Assembly (NCBI RefSeq): GCF_000346485.2
Contig: NZ_KQ976354.1
Coordinates: 10,746,341-10,810,340 of the forward strand
Origin: Scytonema hofmannii PCC 7110
Lineage (GTDB): Bacteria > Cyanobacteriota > Cyanobacteriia > Cyanobacteriales > Nostocaceae
Length of the DNA stretch: 64,000 nt
Direction: 5' to 3'
The position numbers and the translations under genes were made by a program. This document shows positions 45,403-52,708 of the stretch, in pieces; the first letter of the stretch is position 1, and each line of letters opens with the position of its first letter. Below the pieces are notes generated by a model, which did not search any database, was not told the DNA's origin, and saw only the letters and a program-made list of their open reading frames with translations.

Positions 45403-46338
45403 ATGTCATATACCAAAAAATTCCCAAAAATCTTGATATTTTCTGTATTGATTATTATTTTGTGTAACTGTAAAATTTTAAATCAATCTTCCTCAAGAGC
45501 AGCTACAACCTGTATCGGTCAGGATAAAAGTTTTAGTATAAGTTTTTTCAAAACGAATAATCAAGGTAAGAAATATGAGAAAGGAATAAATCATATTATT
45601 ATATTTAATCCTAAAGCCAAAGAGCTAGATTTTAAAGTCAATGTCGGTCTATCTCATAAACTATATGCTAAGGATAGTAAAGGCAATATACGTCGAGACT
45701 ACGTACCAAAAGTTTTTCGTGAAATTATTGCTGATGAAAACTCCAAATTAAACGGACAAAAACCCATCTTAGCAATTAACGCTGACTACATAGATACTGA
45801 TGATCAACCTCAAGGCTTAAATGTTTCTCTTGGAGTGGAGTATTCAGGAGCATTTAAAAACAAACGTTCTTCCTTTGGAATTTCAGGTGGGAACTCAAGC
45901 CAACGTCAGGCTACTATCGGGGTAGGAAGGAGAACGAATAATATTCTGAATTACAACTTGGTAGGAGGTAATGGGAGATTTTATCGGAACGGCAAATTTA
46001 AAGATATTTGTAAAGATTTGGGAGAACTTGCTTGCAAACAAGCTACAAATCGCTCTATGGTGGCTGTTAGCGATCGCGGTTATGTCATTTTGTTAGTGAA
46101 TGATGCTAAAGCTAATTCAGAAATAGATTTGTCGCAAAGCAATCAAGAACTTTTGCCAAATATGTTTGATGATGTCCTTGAGGGTATTGCTCGAAATAGT
46201 TGCTTGGGGAAAATTCAAGAAGGAATGTTATTTGATGGTGGTATGTCTCCGGGGTTATACTACAACAACAAAATATATGTGGAGAACTTAGGACCAATTG
46301 GTTCAGTATTTTTGATATATAAAGCTTCTCAGAAGTAA
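45403..46338 (+). CDS. phosphodiester glycosidase (NAGPA domain) family, exported
   Basis: The 311-residue protein has an N-terminal hydrophobic segment (ILIFSVLIIILCNCKIL) that may be a lipoprotein signal, though LCNC is not a standard lipobox. The rest fits the NAGPA domain: GQKPILAINADYID near 125, SMVAVSDRGYVILLV near 220 and MLFDGGMSPGLYYN near 285. Related proteins remove GlcNAc from phosphodiesters or act on exopolysaccharide. The ATG at 45403 is used; a GTG three bases before is possible. Confidence 0.8.
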   Translation: MSYTKKFPKILIFSVLIIILCNCKILNQSSSRAATTCIGQDKSFSISFFKTNNQGKKYEKGINHIIIFNPKAKELDFKVNVGLSHKLYAKDSKGNIRRDYVPKVFREIIADENSKLNGQKPILAINADYIDTDDQPQGLNVSLGVEYSGAFKNKRSSFGISGGNSSQRQATIGVGRRTNNILNYNLVGGNGRFYRNGKFKDICKDLGELACKQATNRSMVAVSDRGYVILLVNDAKANSEIDLSQSNQELLPNMFDDVLEGIARNSCLGKIQEGMLFDGGMSPGLYYNNKIYVENLGPIGSVFLIYKASQK

Positions 46339-46533
46339 AAGCTTTATGTGGTGGACTTTAGCTCTACCTATGTATATAGTAGTCAGATTTGATAGATAAA
46401 AATTATTAACCGCAAAGACGCAAAGAGCGCAAAGAAAAGAGAGAAGAGAGAATTTTACAAATGCTCTAGGATGGCTATATTATCAGCTAAGATCGTAAGA
46501 CAATGATTGGGAGTACAAGAAAGGATTTGTGAA

Positions 46534-46887
46534 ATGACAGAGCAACGAATATCAGAACTGACAGTTGAAGAACTAAAAGACTTAGTGACTTCAGCGATTG
46601 ATGAACGGCTAAGTGCCATGAAAGCTAGCTTGTTGCAGGAAATAGCTAATTTAATTGAAAGCAAGGGGAAGAGCCAAACAGTAGCTATCAATGGACAAAG
46701 TAACTCAGACGTATTGCCTAAACTTACTGAGGCTGAAAGACAACAGAGATTAAAAGACTTGCAAGAAATGTTTCGCAGGTGGGACGAAGAGTATGATGAA
46801 GAGGAACAACGAGAAACTTTTGAATATTTGCAACAGGTTTTAGATGAAGATCGCCTTTCCAATAGACCCCTGTTTCCACACACATGA
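46534..46887 (+). CDS. antitoxin-like coiled-coil protein
   Basis: The 117-residue acidic protein (MTEQRISELTVEELKDLV...) is helical, with an N-terminal segment of the kind seen in small antitoxins and a Glu/Asp-rich tail. Its stop overlaps the PIN gene start (ATGA, 46884-46887). Its role as antitoxin is inferred from this coupling. The ATG at 46534 is favoured over an upstream one at 46507. Confidence 0.7.
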   Translation: MTEQRISELTVEELKDLVTSAIDERLSAMKASLLQEIANLIESKGKSQTVAINGQSNSDVLPKLTEAERQQRLKDLQEMFRRWDEEYDEEEQRETFEYLQQVLDEDRLSNRPLFPHT

Positions 46888-47330
46888 TAGTTGTATTAGA
46901 TTCTGGACCACTGGGAATTTTAACAAATCCTAAAGCTTCATCTTTCAACTTGGAGTGTCGAAGTTGGTTGTTGTCTTTACAGTCGAAGGGTTATGAAATT
47001 ATTTTGCCAGAGATTGTTGATTATGAAGTGCGTCGGGAGTTAATACGAGTCAATAAGCTGGCTGGTATCAAAAGACTTAACGACTTGAAAATGCAACTTA
47101 AATATTTGCCGATAGATACAGCAACGATGCTTCAAGCTGCTGAATTTTGGGCGGAAGCAAGACGCAGGGGAATTCCTACAGCAGATCCGAAGGCGCTGGA
47201 TGGAGATGTTATGTTGGCGGCGCAAGCTAAACAGATAGAAGTCAATGATGATATAGTAGTAATTGCTACAACTAATGTAAACCATTTATCTCAATTTGTA
47301 GATGCTCGTATATGGCAAGAAATTGAGTGA
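46884..47330 (+). CDS. PIN domain nuclease (VapC-like toxin)
   Basis: The 148-residue protein has the PIN acidic residues: VLDSGP with Asp5, EIVDYEVRREL near 42, and ALDGDVMLAAQA near 106, followed by VVIATTNVNHL. It should cut RNA and act as the toxin of the pair with the gene upstream. Length and motif order are normal, so it appears intact. Confidence 0.87.
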   Translation: MIVVLDSGPLGILTNPKASSFNLECRSWLLSLQSKGYEIILPEIVDYEVRRELIRVNKLAGIKRLNDLKMQLKYLPIDTATMLQAAEFWAEARRRGIPTADPKALDGDVMLAAQAKQIEVNDDIVVIATTNVNHLSQFVDARIWQEIE

Positions 47331-47602
47331 GATGGAGGTGAGCGATCGCGATCGTCAACACGACTACATTCTCATAGAGAATAATTACACAGCGTCTTTA
47401 TTGTCTAAAATAGCGGCAATCAACCTTCGTAGGATTGCTAGGTTATTATTGAAGAAAAGCTTTCTCTACCGTAGAAGGCACAGGGTAAATCATGAAGATA
47501 GACAAAATTCAATGAATCCGACAAATTATACCTTAAACGGTCATAAATTGAGCTTTATCAAAAGTCTGGAATCGCAGAGTAAGTAAAGAATTCAATTCTT
47601 TT
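47331..47602. other. spacer with no supported gene
   Basis: A 94-codon frame crosses this region but overlaps the PIN gene end, starts at a poor site and has no recognisable features. I see no RNA or repeat of note in it. Confidence 0.5.
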
Positions 47603-47962
47603 TTATGTGTTTGGTGTTGCTGTATTTGGAAAATTAGAAATGACTGCTTTAAATTCAGAAAACTCTGGATAATATTTTGAGTATAAACATTGTTTCTTAA
47701 CCAACTTCCACAATCGCTCTATCAAGTTCAAATTAGGAGAATAAGAAGGTAGATATAGTAATTCTATCTCCAGCATATCTGCTAATTCTTGCACTAATTT
47801 ACATTTTTGGTATCTATAGGAATCCTATCTGAATTCTGAAAATTTTAATGAACCGCAGAGGGCGCAGAGGGCGCAGAGGTAAGATATAGAATTTCAAAAA
47901 TCAAACCGGATTCCTATAGCATTATCACAAACTATTACTTTGGGTAAATTTTTGCATGAACC
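47603..47962 (-). pseudogene. IS630-family transposase remnant
   Basis: The C-terminal third of an IS630 transposase is visible. The first piece, CKNLPKVIVCDNA, has the second catalytic Asp; the second piece, CKLVQELADMLE through YLPSYSPNLNLIERLWKLVK, has the DDE Glu in LIERLW. Between them lies the MITE at 47815-47918. Removing it with one TA restores the frame as CDNARYQKCKLVQ. In-frame stops and loss of the N-terminus and C-terminus make it inactive. Confidence 0.85.
47815..47918. mobile_element. MITE nested in the IS630 transposase remnant
   Basis: This 104-bp element has perfect 11-bp inverted ends (TATAGGAATCC / GGATTCCTATA), extended imperfectly to about 30 bp. Its core is a ACCGCAGAGGGCGCAGAGG repeat. 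It sits at a TA in the transposase coding sequence and both flanks show TA. The ends match the elements at 5720-5938. Confidence 0.85.
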
Positions 47963-48184
47963 TTATGCACGATTTGGCACAGTATATGTAAACATTTTTG
48001 GTAGCCTTGCTATGTGTCAATTTAGTTTGACTGAACACGCAAGGCATTTTCTACAGCAATATATACGTAATTTTTGATGCTATTTTATAGATAGAGCACT
48101 GATATACAATTATCCTCTGCATCCAGTTTAAAACTCAATCAGGAAACTCATCGCTTTCAGCAATTATTTATACCTATCTATCTT

Positions 48185-48328
48185 TTATTGTCCATTTTTC
48201 TGGCTCGTACTCCGCGTAACTAATTGACTTAATATTTCTTCACAACGCCGATCTAATTCTAAAGCTTCTTCTTGACTTACATAACAGCATCTCAAAGAAA
48301 TTTCTACCCAAGGCGCGAGTTTCTGCTA
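48185..48328 (-). pseudogene. possible C-terminal remnant of a four-helix-bundle protein
   Basis: The minus-strand frame QKLAPWVEISLRCCYVSQEE, then LELDRRCEEILSQLV, resembles the end of small four-helix-bundle proteins common in cyanobacteria. The N-terminal two thirds are not visible upstream in any frame. The assignment is weak. Confidence 0.35.
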
Positions 48329-48397
48329 GCGACAAAGTAGGCACTATCGCTTACAATGAAGATGGAAGATGCAACGTCCCAAATCGGTGTTTTGCTC

Positions 48398-49003
48398 ATG
48401 CTTGCTACCCATGAACTTCCCCGCCTAACCCCACAGGAATATTTTGAGTGGGAAGCCCAGCAAGATCTACGCTATGAGTATTTTGATGGGCAAGTCTTCG
48501 CGATGACGGGTGGATCGTTGCCCCATGCTGACATTGCTCTGAACGTTGCCAGTGCCCTGCGGCAACCTCTACAAAGACGCTGCAAGGTGAGGAACTCAGA
48601 TGCAAAGGTTGGAATCACAGAGAAGGGTCCCTTTGTTTATCCTGATGTCAGCGTCACCTGCGACGATCGAGACCGCACTGCCCAACAATTCTCTCGTTAT
48701 CCCTGCTTGATTATTGAAGTCTTGTCTCCCAGCACTGAAGCCTATGATCGAGGAGCGAAATTTGCCCTCTACCGCCGTTTGCAGAGTTTGCAAGAGTATG
48801 TTCTGGTCGGATCTGAAACTAAGTCAGTGGATCTCTTTCGGCGGAGTCAATCGGGGGAATGGACGTTTATTCCCTATGCCGAAGGCGATGATATTGAGCT
48901 GACGAGCGTGGGTTTGACGATTTCGGTCAATCTGATCTATGAAGAGGTGTTGATGCTGCAACCCGAAAACTCAGCCAGTGCTCTACCAAATGATTCAGAG
49001 TAA
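48398..49003 (+). CDS. Uma2 family (DUF820) restriction-like protein
   Basis: The 201-residue protein has the PD-(D/E)XK-like core of the Uma2 family: LRYEYFDGQVFAMTGGS (acidic residue near 32), VYPDVSVTCDDRD near 88 and CLIIEVLSPSTEAYDRGAK near 107, which holds the E-x-K-like pair. Such genes are numerous in cyanobacteria; their target is unknown. The ATG at 48398 (MLATHELPRL) is typical of the family; a longer form from 48356 is possible. Confidence 0.88.
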   Translation: MLATHELPRLTPQEYFEWEAQQDLRYEYFDGQVFAMTGGSLPHADIALNVASALRQPLQRRCKVRNSDAKVGITEKGPFVYPDVSVTCDDRDRTAQQFSRYPCLIIEVLSPSTEAYDRGAKFALYRRLQSLQEYVLVGSETKSVDLFRRSQSGEWTFIPYAEGDDIELTSVGLTISVNLIYEEVLMLQPENSASALPNDSE

Positions 49004-49273
49004 CTGTAGATTCACGACCATTGCCTCGCTAGTATCGTTAACTGAAACGGTTGATCGAGCTACTTAGCAATGTATTAAAAATTCGATTTTCTGTCACTAA
49101 CAAAAAGATAAGTTGCGAACTCGACGATAGTAGTGGAGTCGGTAGTGTCTTACATCTTGGAATCAAGGAGGAACCGGATTGGGGGTCTAGCCGCACTGCG
49201 TGCAAAATGGCACACGATGCTACGATTGCTTTTAATTTATGTAATCAATTAAGCTGAAGATCAAAAAATCAAT
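49004..49273. other. spacer with no supported gene
   Basis: A 68-codon frame exists but has no start signal and no recognisable sequence. No repeats of note are seen. Confidence 0.5.
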
Positions 49274-49846
49274 ATGATACCTTCAGAAATCGCGGATACG
49301 CTCACGGAACTGTTTGGTACTGAAACTGTCGGCGCTATTGCACCCGGTTCCTGGCAAGTCGAAACTACAACTTTTCGCCTTCTTGTGATGCTTTCAGACG
49401 ATGAAAGTTGGTTGCGGGTGTTGTTGCCTATTATGCCCGCATCAGAAGCCCAACCTTTTTTAGAACAATTTTTGGAAGCAAATTTCGATGATACCCAAGA
49501 AGTTCGCTATGCCTTACAGCAAGGTGTCGTTTGGGGAGTCTTTCAGCACAGTTCTGGTAGCTTAACTGCGGAAGATCTTCGGGATGCGATCGCTCGACTC
49601 ATTTCTTTATATCAAACTGGTTTAGACAATGTCTTCAATCGGTTGATAGAAAGGCGCATCCGGCAAATTATCCAAGCGGCGAAACAGCAAGGACAATCTT
49701 TAGAAGCCACCATGCAAAACCTCGACCGTTTTTATGCCGAAGGATTGATGGGAGAGATCGACCAATCTGCACAAGCGCGAGAGGAAGTGCTCGCTGTATG
49801 GCGGTATCAGTTAGAAAGACTTTGGACTGAAATAGGTGACCAGTGA
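49274..49846 (+). CDS. conserved hypothetical protein
   Basis: The 190-residue protein has an N-terminal alpha/beta half (about 1-95; PGSWQVETTTFRLLVMLSDD) and a helical C-terminal half. The shape is like that of small chaperone-like or YbjN-type proteins but I cannot assign a family. It has no signal peptide. The last residues GDQ and the stop TGA come from the heptamer array that follows, so the original C-terminus may have been a little different. Confidence 0.7.
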   Translation: MIPSEIADTLTELFGTETVGAIAPGSWQVETTTFRLLVMLSDDESWLRVLLPIMPASEAQPFLEQFLEANFDDTQEVRYALQQGVVWGVFQHSSGSLTAEDLRDAIARLISLYQTGLDNVFNRLIERRIRQIIQAAKQQGQSLEATMQNLDRFYAEGLMGEIDQSAQAREEVLAVWRYQLERLWTEIGDQ

Positions 49847-49960
49847 CCAGTGACCAGTGACCAGTGAACAGTGACCAGTGACCAGTGAACAGTGACCAGT
49901 GACCAGTGACCAGTGACCAGTGACCACCAACAACTAACCACTAACCACTAACAACTAACT
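49836..49960. repeat. GTGACCA/GTGAACA array joined to ACTAACC heptamers
   Basis: About twelve GTGACCA units, some changed to GTGAACA, start inside the end of the upstream gene. They pass at 49926 into the second heptamer family (AACAACT, AACCACT), which ends at the start of the DUF2358 gene. Two families thus sit side by side. Confidence 0.92.
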
Positions 49961-49962
49961 AA

Positions 49963-50346
49963 ATGGAAATTATTCAAATTCTTCAACAGGACTATCAAAG
50001 ATTTCCAGTTAATCAAACATACGACATTTACGCTGAGGACGTTTATTTTCAAGACCCTCTCAATAAATTTCACGGTATTGAGCGATACAAGCAAATGATT
50101 AAATTCATGGGGACTTGGTTTTTAAACATAAAAATGGACTTGCACGCCATTTACCCTGTAGGAGACATAATCAAAACGGAGTGGACACTCAGCTGGAACA
50201 CACCCCTTCCCTGGAAACCTCGGATTGCTATTTCTGGCTGGAGTGAGTTGGGTCTCAATTCTCAAGGTTTGATTGCTTCCCACGTTGACTACTGGAAGTG
50301 TTCCCGACTGGATGTATTGAAACAGCATTTTTCTACTGGTCATTAG
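49963..50346 (+). CDS. DUF2358 (SnoaL-like fold) protein
   Basis: The 127-residue protein matches DUF2358: a cone-shaped alpha+beta fold with YAEDVYFQDPLNKFHG near 25 and WTLSWNTPLPWKPRIAISGWSE near 72. Homologues occur in cyanobacteria and plastids with unknown function. The C-terminus (FSTGH) and its TAG stop come from a TGGTCAT heptamer. The ATG at 49963 opens MEIIQILQQDY. Confidence 0.82.
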   Translation: MEIIQILQQDYQRFPVNQTYDIYAEDVYFQDPLNKFHGIERYKQMIKFMGTWFLNIKMDLHAIYPVGDIIKTEWTLSWNTPLPWKPRIAISGWSELGLNSQGLIASHVDYWKCSRLDVLKQHFSTGH

Positions 50347-50348
50347 TC

Positions 50349-50402
50349 ATTGGTCACTGGTCACTGGTCACTGGTCACTGGTCACTGGTCACTGGTCACT
50401 GT
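50349..50402. repeat. GGTCACT heptamer array
   Basis: About seven heptamers follow the DUF2358 stop and run towards the arsA-like gene. The strand orientation is opposite to the array at 49836. On the plus strand it has no stop in any frame and codes for repeats of VTGHWSL, which falsely lengthens the next open frame. Confidence 0.92.
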
Positions 50403-50448
50403 TAATGTAAATATATGTAAACATTTCTCAGCTAGGACAAAACTATCA

Positions 50449-51624
50449 ATGCGCGTAATTCTAATGACAGGTAAAGGAGGAGTGGGAAAAACTTCAGTAG
50501 CCGCCGCCACTGGACTCCGTTGTGCAGAACTAGGTTATCGCACATTAGTTTTGAGTACAGATCCTGCCCACTCACTAGCAGACAGTTTTGACTTAGAACT
50601 GGGACACGCACCAAAACAAATCCGCCCCAATTTGTGGGGTGCAGAACTGGATGCGCTACTAGAGTTGGAGGCAAATTGGGGTTCTGTGAAACGTTACATC
50701 ACCCAAGTCCTGCAAGCGCGGGGTTTAGACGGTGTGCAGGCAGAAGAATTGGCTATTCTACCAGGTATGGATGAGATTTTTGGCTTGGTGAGGATGAAGC
50801 GTCATTATGATGAAGGTGAGTATGATGTTTTGATTATTGACTCCGCCCCCACTGGCACTGCATTGCGCCTGTTAAGTTTACCAGAGGTTAGTGGCTGGTA
50901 TATGCGTCGCTTTTACAAACCGTTTCAAAATATTTCAGTGGCACTTCGACCTCTTGTTGAACCGATTTTTAAACCCATCGCGGGTTTCTCATTACCTGAT
51001 AAAGAGGTGATGGACGCACCTTACGAGTTTTATCAACAAATTGAAGCGTTGGAAAAAGTCCTGACTGATAACACCCAAACGTCAGTACGCCTTGTCACCA
51101 ATCCAGAAAAGATGGTGATTAAGGAGTCTCTTCGCGCTCATGCCTATCTCAGCTTGTATAATGTTGCCACTGACTTAGTCGTAGCTAACCGCATTATTCC
51201 GGAAGAAGTGCAAGATCCCTTTTTCCAACGTTGGAAAGAGAATCAAAAGCAGTATCGTCAGGAAATTCATGACAACTTCCACCCACTACCTGTCAAGGAA
51301 GTTCCTCTTTTCTCTGAAGAGATGTGTGGCTTAGATGCTTTGGAACGTCTAAAAAACACGCTTTACACGGATGAAGACCCCACTCAAGTGTATTATAAAG
51401 AAACCACAATCAAAGTTGTCCAAGAAAACAATCAATACAGTTTAGAATTGTATTTACCCGGTATTCCTAAAGATAAAATTCAATTGAGTAAATCTGGCGA
51501 TGAACTCAACATTACAATAGGTAATCATCGCCGAAATTTAGTGTTACCTCAGTCTTTGGCTGCACTCCAACCTGCAGGAGCAAAAATGGAAGAAGATTAT
51601 CTCAAAATCCGTTTTGCTGCTTGA
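50449..51624 (+). CDS. ArsA family ATPase with HSP20-like C-terminal domain
   Basis: The 391-residue protein starts with the deviant Walker [16 protein letters not shown] at 8-22, then switch I ([13 protein letters not shown]) and switch II ([15 protein letters not shown]) motifs of the ArsA/GET3 family. The C-terminal 80 residues form an HSP20-like domain ([26 protein letters not shown]). In GET3 such ATPases target tail-anchored proteins; in ArsA they drive arsenite export. No arsenical pump gene is near, so a targeting or chaperone role is more likely. I use the ATG at 50449 ([11 protein letters not shown]); the frame upstream is only heptamer repeat. Confidence 0.9.
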   Translation: MRVILMTGKGGVGKTSVAAATGLRCAELGYRTLVLSTDPAHSLADSFDLELGHAPKQIRPNLWGAELDALLELEANWGSVKRYITQVLQARGLDGVQAEELAILPGMDEIFGLVRMKRHYDEGEYDVLIIDSAPTGTALRLLSLPEVSGWYMRRFYKPFQNISVALRPLVEPIFKPIAGFSLPDKEVMDAPYEFYQQIEALEKVLTDNTQTSVRLVTNPEKMVIKESLRAHAYLSLYNVATDLVVANRIIPEEVQDPFFQRWKENQKQYRQEIHDNFHPLPVKEVPLFSEEMCGLDALERLKNTLYTDEDPTQVYYKETTIKVVQENNQYSLELYLPGIPKDKIQLSKSGDELNITIGNHRRNLVLPQSLAALQPAGAKMEEDYLKIRFAA

Positions 51625-51726
51625 TGATTGTTATATAAAATTTACCGCTGGAGAAACCTGGTTTCTAGATTTTGGTCTGCCTATACCATTTCTCCAAATG
51701 TTGCCAACAGATGATCCCCCCTAGAG

Positions 51727-51814
51727 CAATACTGCTCGGTTAATGAGAATTGAGGTGTCAGAACTCCGGTTTCGCAAAAGTTACCGGGGTTCTAATTTGC
51801 GCTTATCCGAGTTG
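51727..51814. mobile_element. MITE-like element with CAATACTGCTCGG ends, copy C2
   Basis: Ends CAATACTGCTCGGTTAA and GCTTATCCGAGTTG match the element at 25472-25563, in opposite orientation and with more changes in the core (AACTCCGG...CCGGGGTTCT). Confidence 0.65.
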
Positions 51815-51818
51815 CCCT

Positions 51819-51945
51819 CTAGAGCGCCGATACAGAAATCAAAATTGGGCATAAAAAACCCAGTTTCTGTGCTTGAAAGTACTAGTTTTTCGTTGTCCCA
51901 ATTCAAAGAAACCGGGTTTATGGCATTACTGTACCGACGCTCTAG
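51819..51945. mobile_element. MITE-like element with CTAGAGCGCCGATACAG ends
   Basis: CTAGAGCGCCGATACAG and CTGTACCGACGCTCTAG are 17-bp inverted ends with two mismatches. The core carries CAGAAAT...CAGTTTCTG-type and GAAACCGGGTTT pieces. It lies directly beside copy C2, so two unrelated elements abut. Confidence 0.65.
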
Positions 51946-52027
51946 ATGGTAAACTTTACCATTGTAAGGAATTACACCGAGAGTTGATGCGGTAAATAAC
52001 CCCCTCTAATCGATCCATGTATTACAT

Positions 52028-52276
52028 GAGACAGTTGGTGTTAGCAATATTGGTCAAATAGACATTTCCAGTGATTATGGTTTATTTAAACTTGAAGAGA
52101 TTAGTTTTGGGACTGAACAGGCAGCTTTTGGTGCTTTTAGTGCTGCTATTACAACATTCCAAGGCACAATGATTTTAAATTTCATTTTTTATGAGCCCAA
52201 GTTGCTAGTACAAGACGTGTCCTTTTCTGAACTGTCTTATCTGTCCTTTATTTTTCTGTGCAAAGACGATAATTAG
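52028..52276 (+). pseudogene. remnant of a condensation-like acyltransferase C-terminus
   Basis: The frame TVGVSNIGQIDISSDYGLFK, followed by TTFQGTMILNFIFYEP, matches the end of the gene at 57371-58081 (VTVGVTNIGRVDIFSDYGRF, TTFEDTMILNFMFVEP). It has lost everything upstream, and its TAG stop is provided by the end of the MITE that follows. It lies 430 bp before the PKS gene. Confidence 0.8.
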
Positions 52277-52402
52277 GGACTTCCAAGAAATAAATTATCC
52301 ATCTTGTGGGATGGGCGTCCTCGCCCGTCCTATGCTAGTGGCGGGCGGGGACGCCCGCACCACAAGAAATTTTGGGAGATTTTTTTATTTGGAAGTCCCT
52401 TA
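52274..52402. mobile_element. MITE-like element with TAGGGACTTCC ends
   Basis: The ends TAGGGACTTCCAA and TTGGAAGTCCCTTA are inverted repeats, about 128 bp apart, with TA at each border. The core is a CTTGTGG...CCACAAG hairpin with GGGCGTCCTCGCCCGT and GCGGGCGGGGACGCCCGC. It cuts the preceding pseudogene. Confidence 0.7.
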
Positions 52403-52708
52403 GGTAAATTAAACCATTTGCTAACATCTATGCTCGGATATGGATCTATTAATTATCTTGGCTGTCAGCCAAGTCATCTTTGATCGGGATGTTACCTTGA
52501 GGACTGTTCGCGTAGGTTGTCCGTATCAGGTAAGATAAAGTACTAGTAAAAATACTGTTGAATATAGGAAGAAAATTTATTATAAAATAATAATTAAGTA
52601 AAATTACTAATAAACAGGGTGATGTCAACTACTGTATAGAACAGTAGGGACATTAAGATACAAATGCCATGTCAACCAATTTGAGTAATTAATACTACAT
52701 TTATTTCT
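52403..52708. other. putative control region of the PKS cluster
   Basis: No gene is seen. The region holds a palindrome (52457-52473) and an AT-rich stretch (52555-52615) that probably includes the cluster promoter. No clear -10 box could be fixed. Confidence 0.4.
52457..52473. promoter_or_regulatory. palindrome CTTGGCTGTCAGCCAAG
   Basis: This perfect 8-bp inverted repeat around a single T lies about 235 bp before the PKS start. It is not part of a repeat family seen elsewhere in the window, so it may be a regulator binding site. No regulator gene is present in the part of the cluster seen. Confidence 0.35.

Noticed and set aside
46455-46883. 142-codon frame opposite the antitoxin-like gene
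   Set aside because: Ser/Cys-rich antisense shadow of the coding frame at 46534-46887.
47302-47586. 94-codon frame after the PIN gene
   Set aside because: It starts inside the PIN gene, has no ribosome site and no recognisable sequence.
49051-49257. 68-codon frame after the Uma2 gene
   Set aside because: No start signal or family features; it seems to be chance.
50350-50448. N-terminal extension of the ArsA-like frame ([11 protein letters not shown]...)
   Set aside because: It is coded by the heptamer array; the family N-terminus begins at the ATG 50449.
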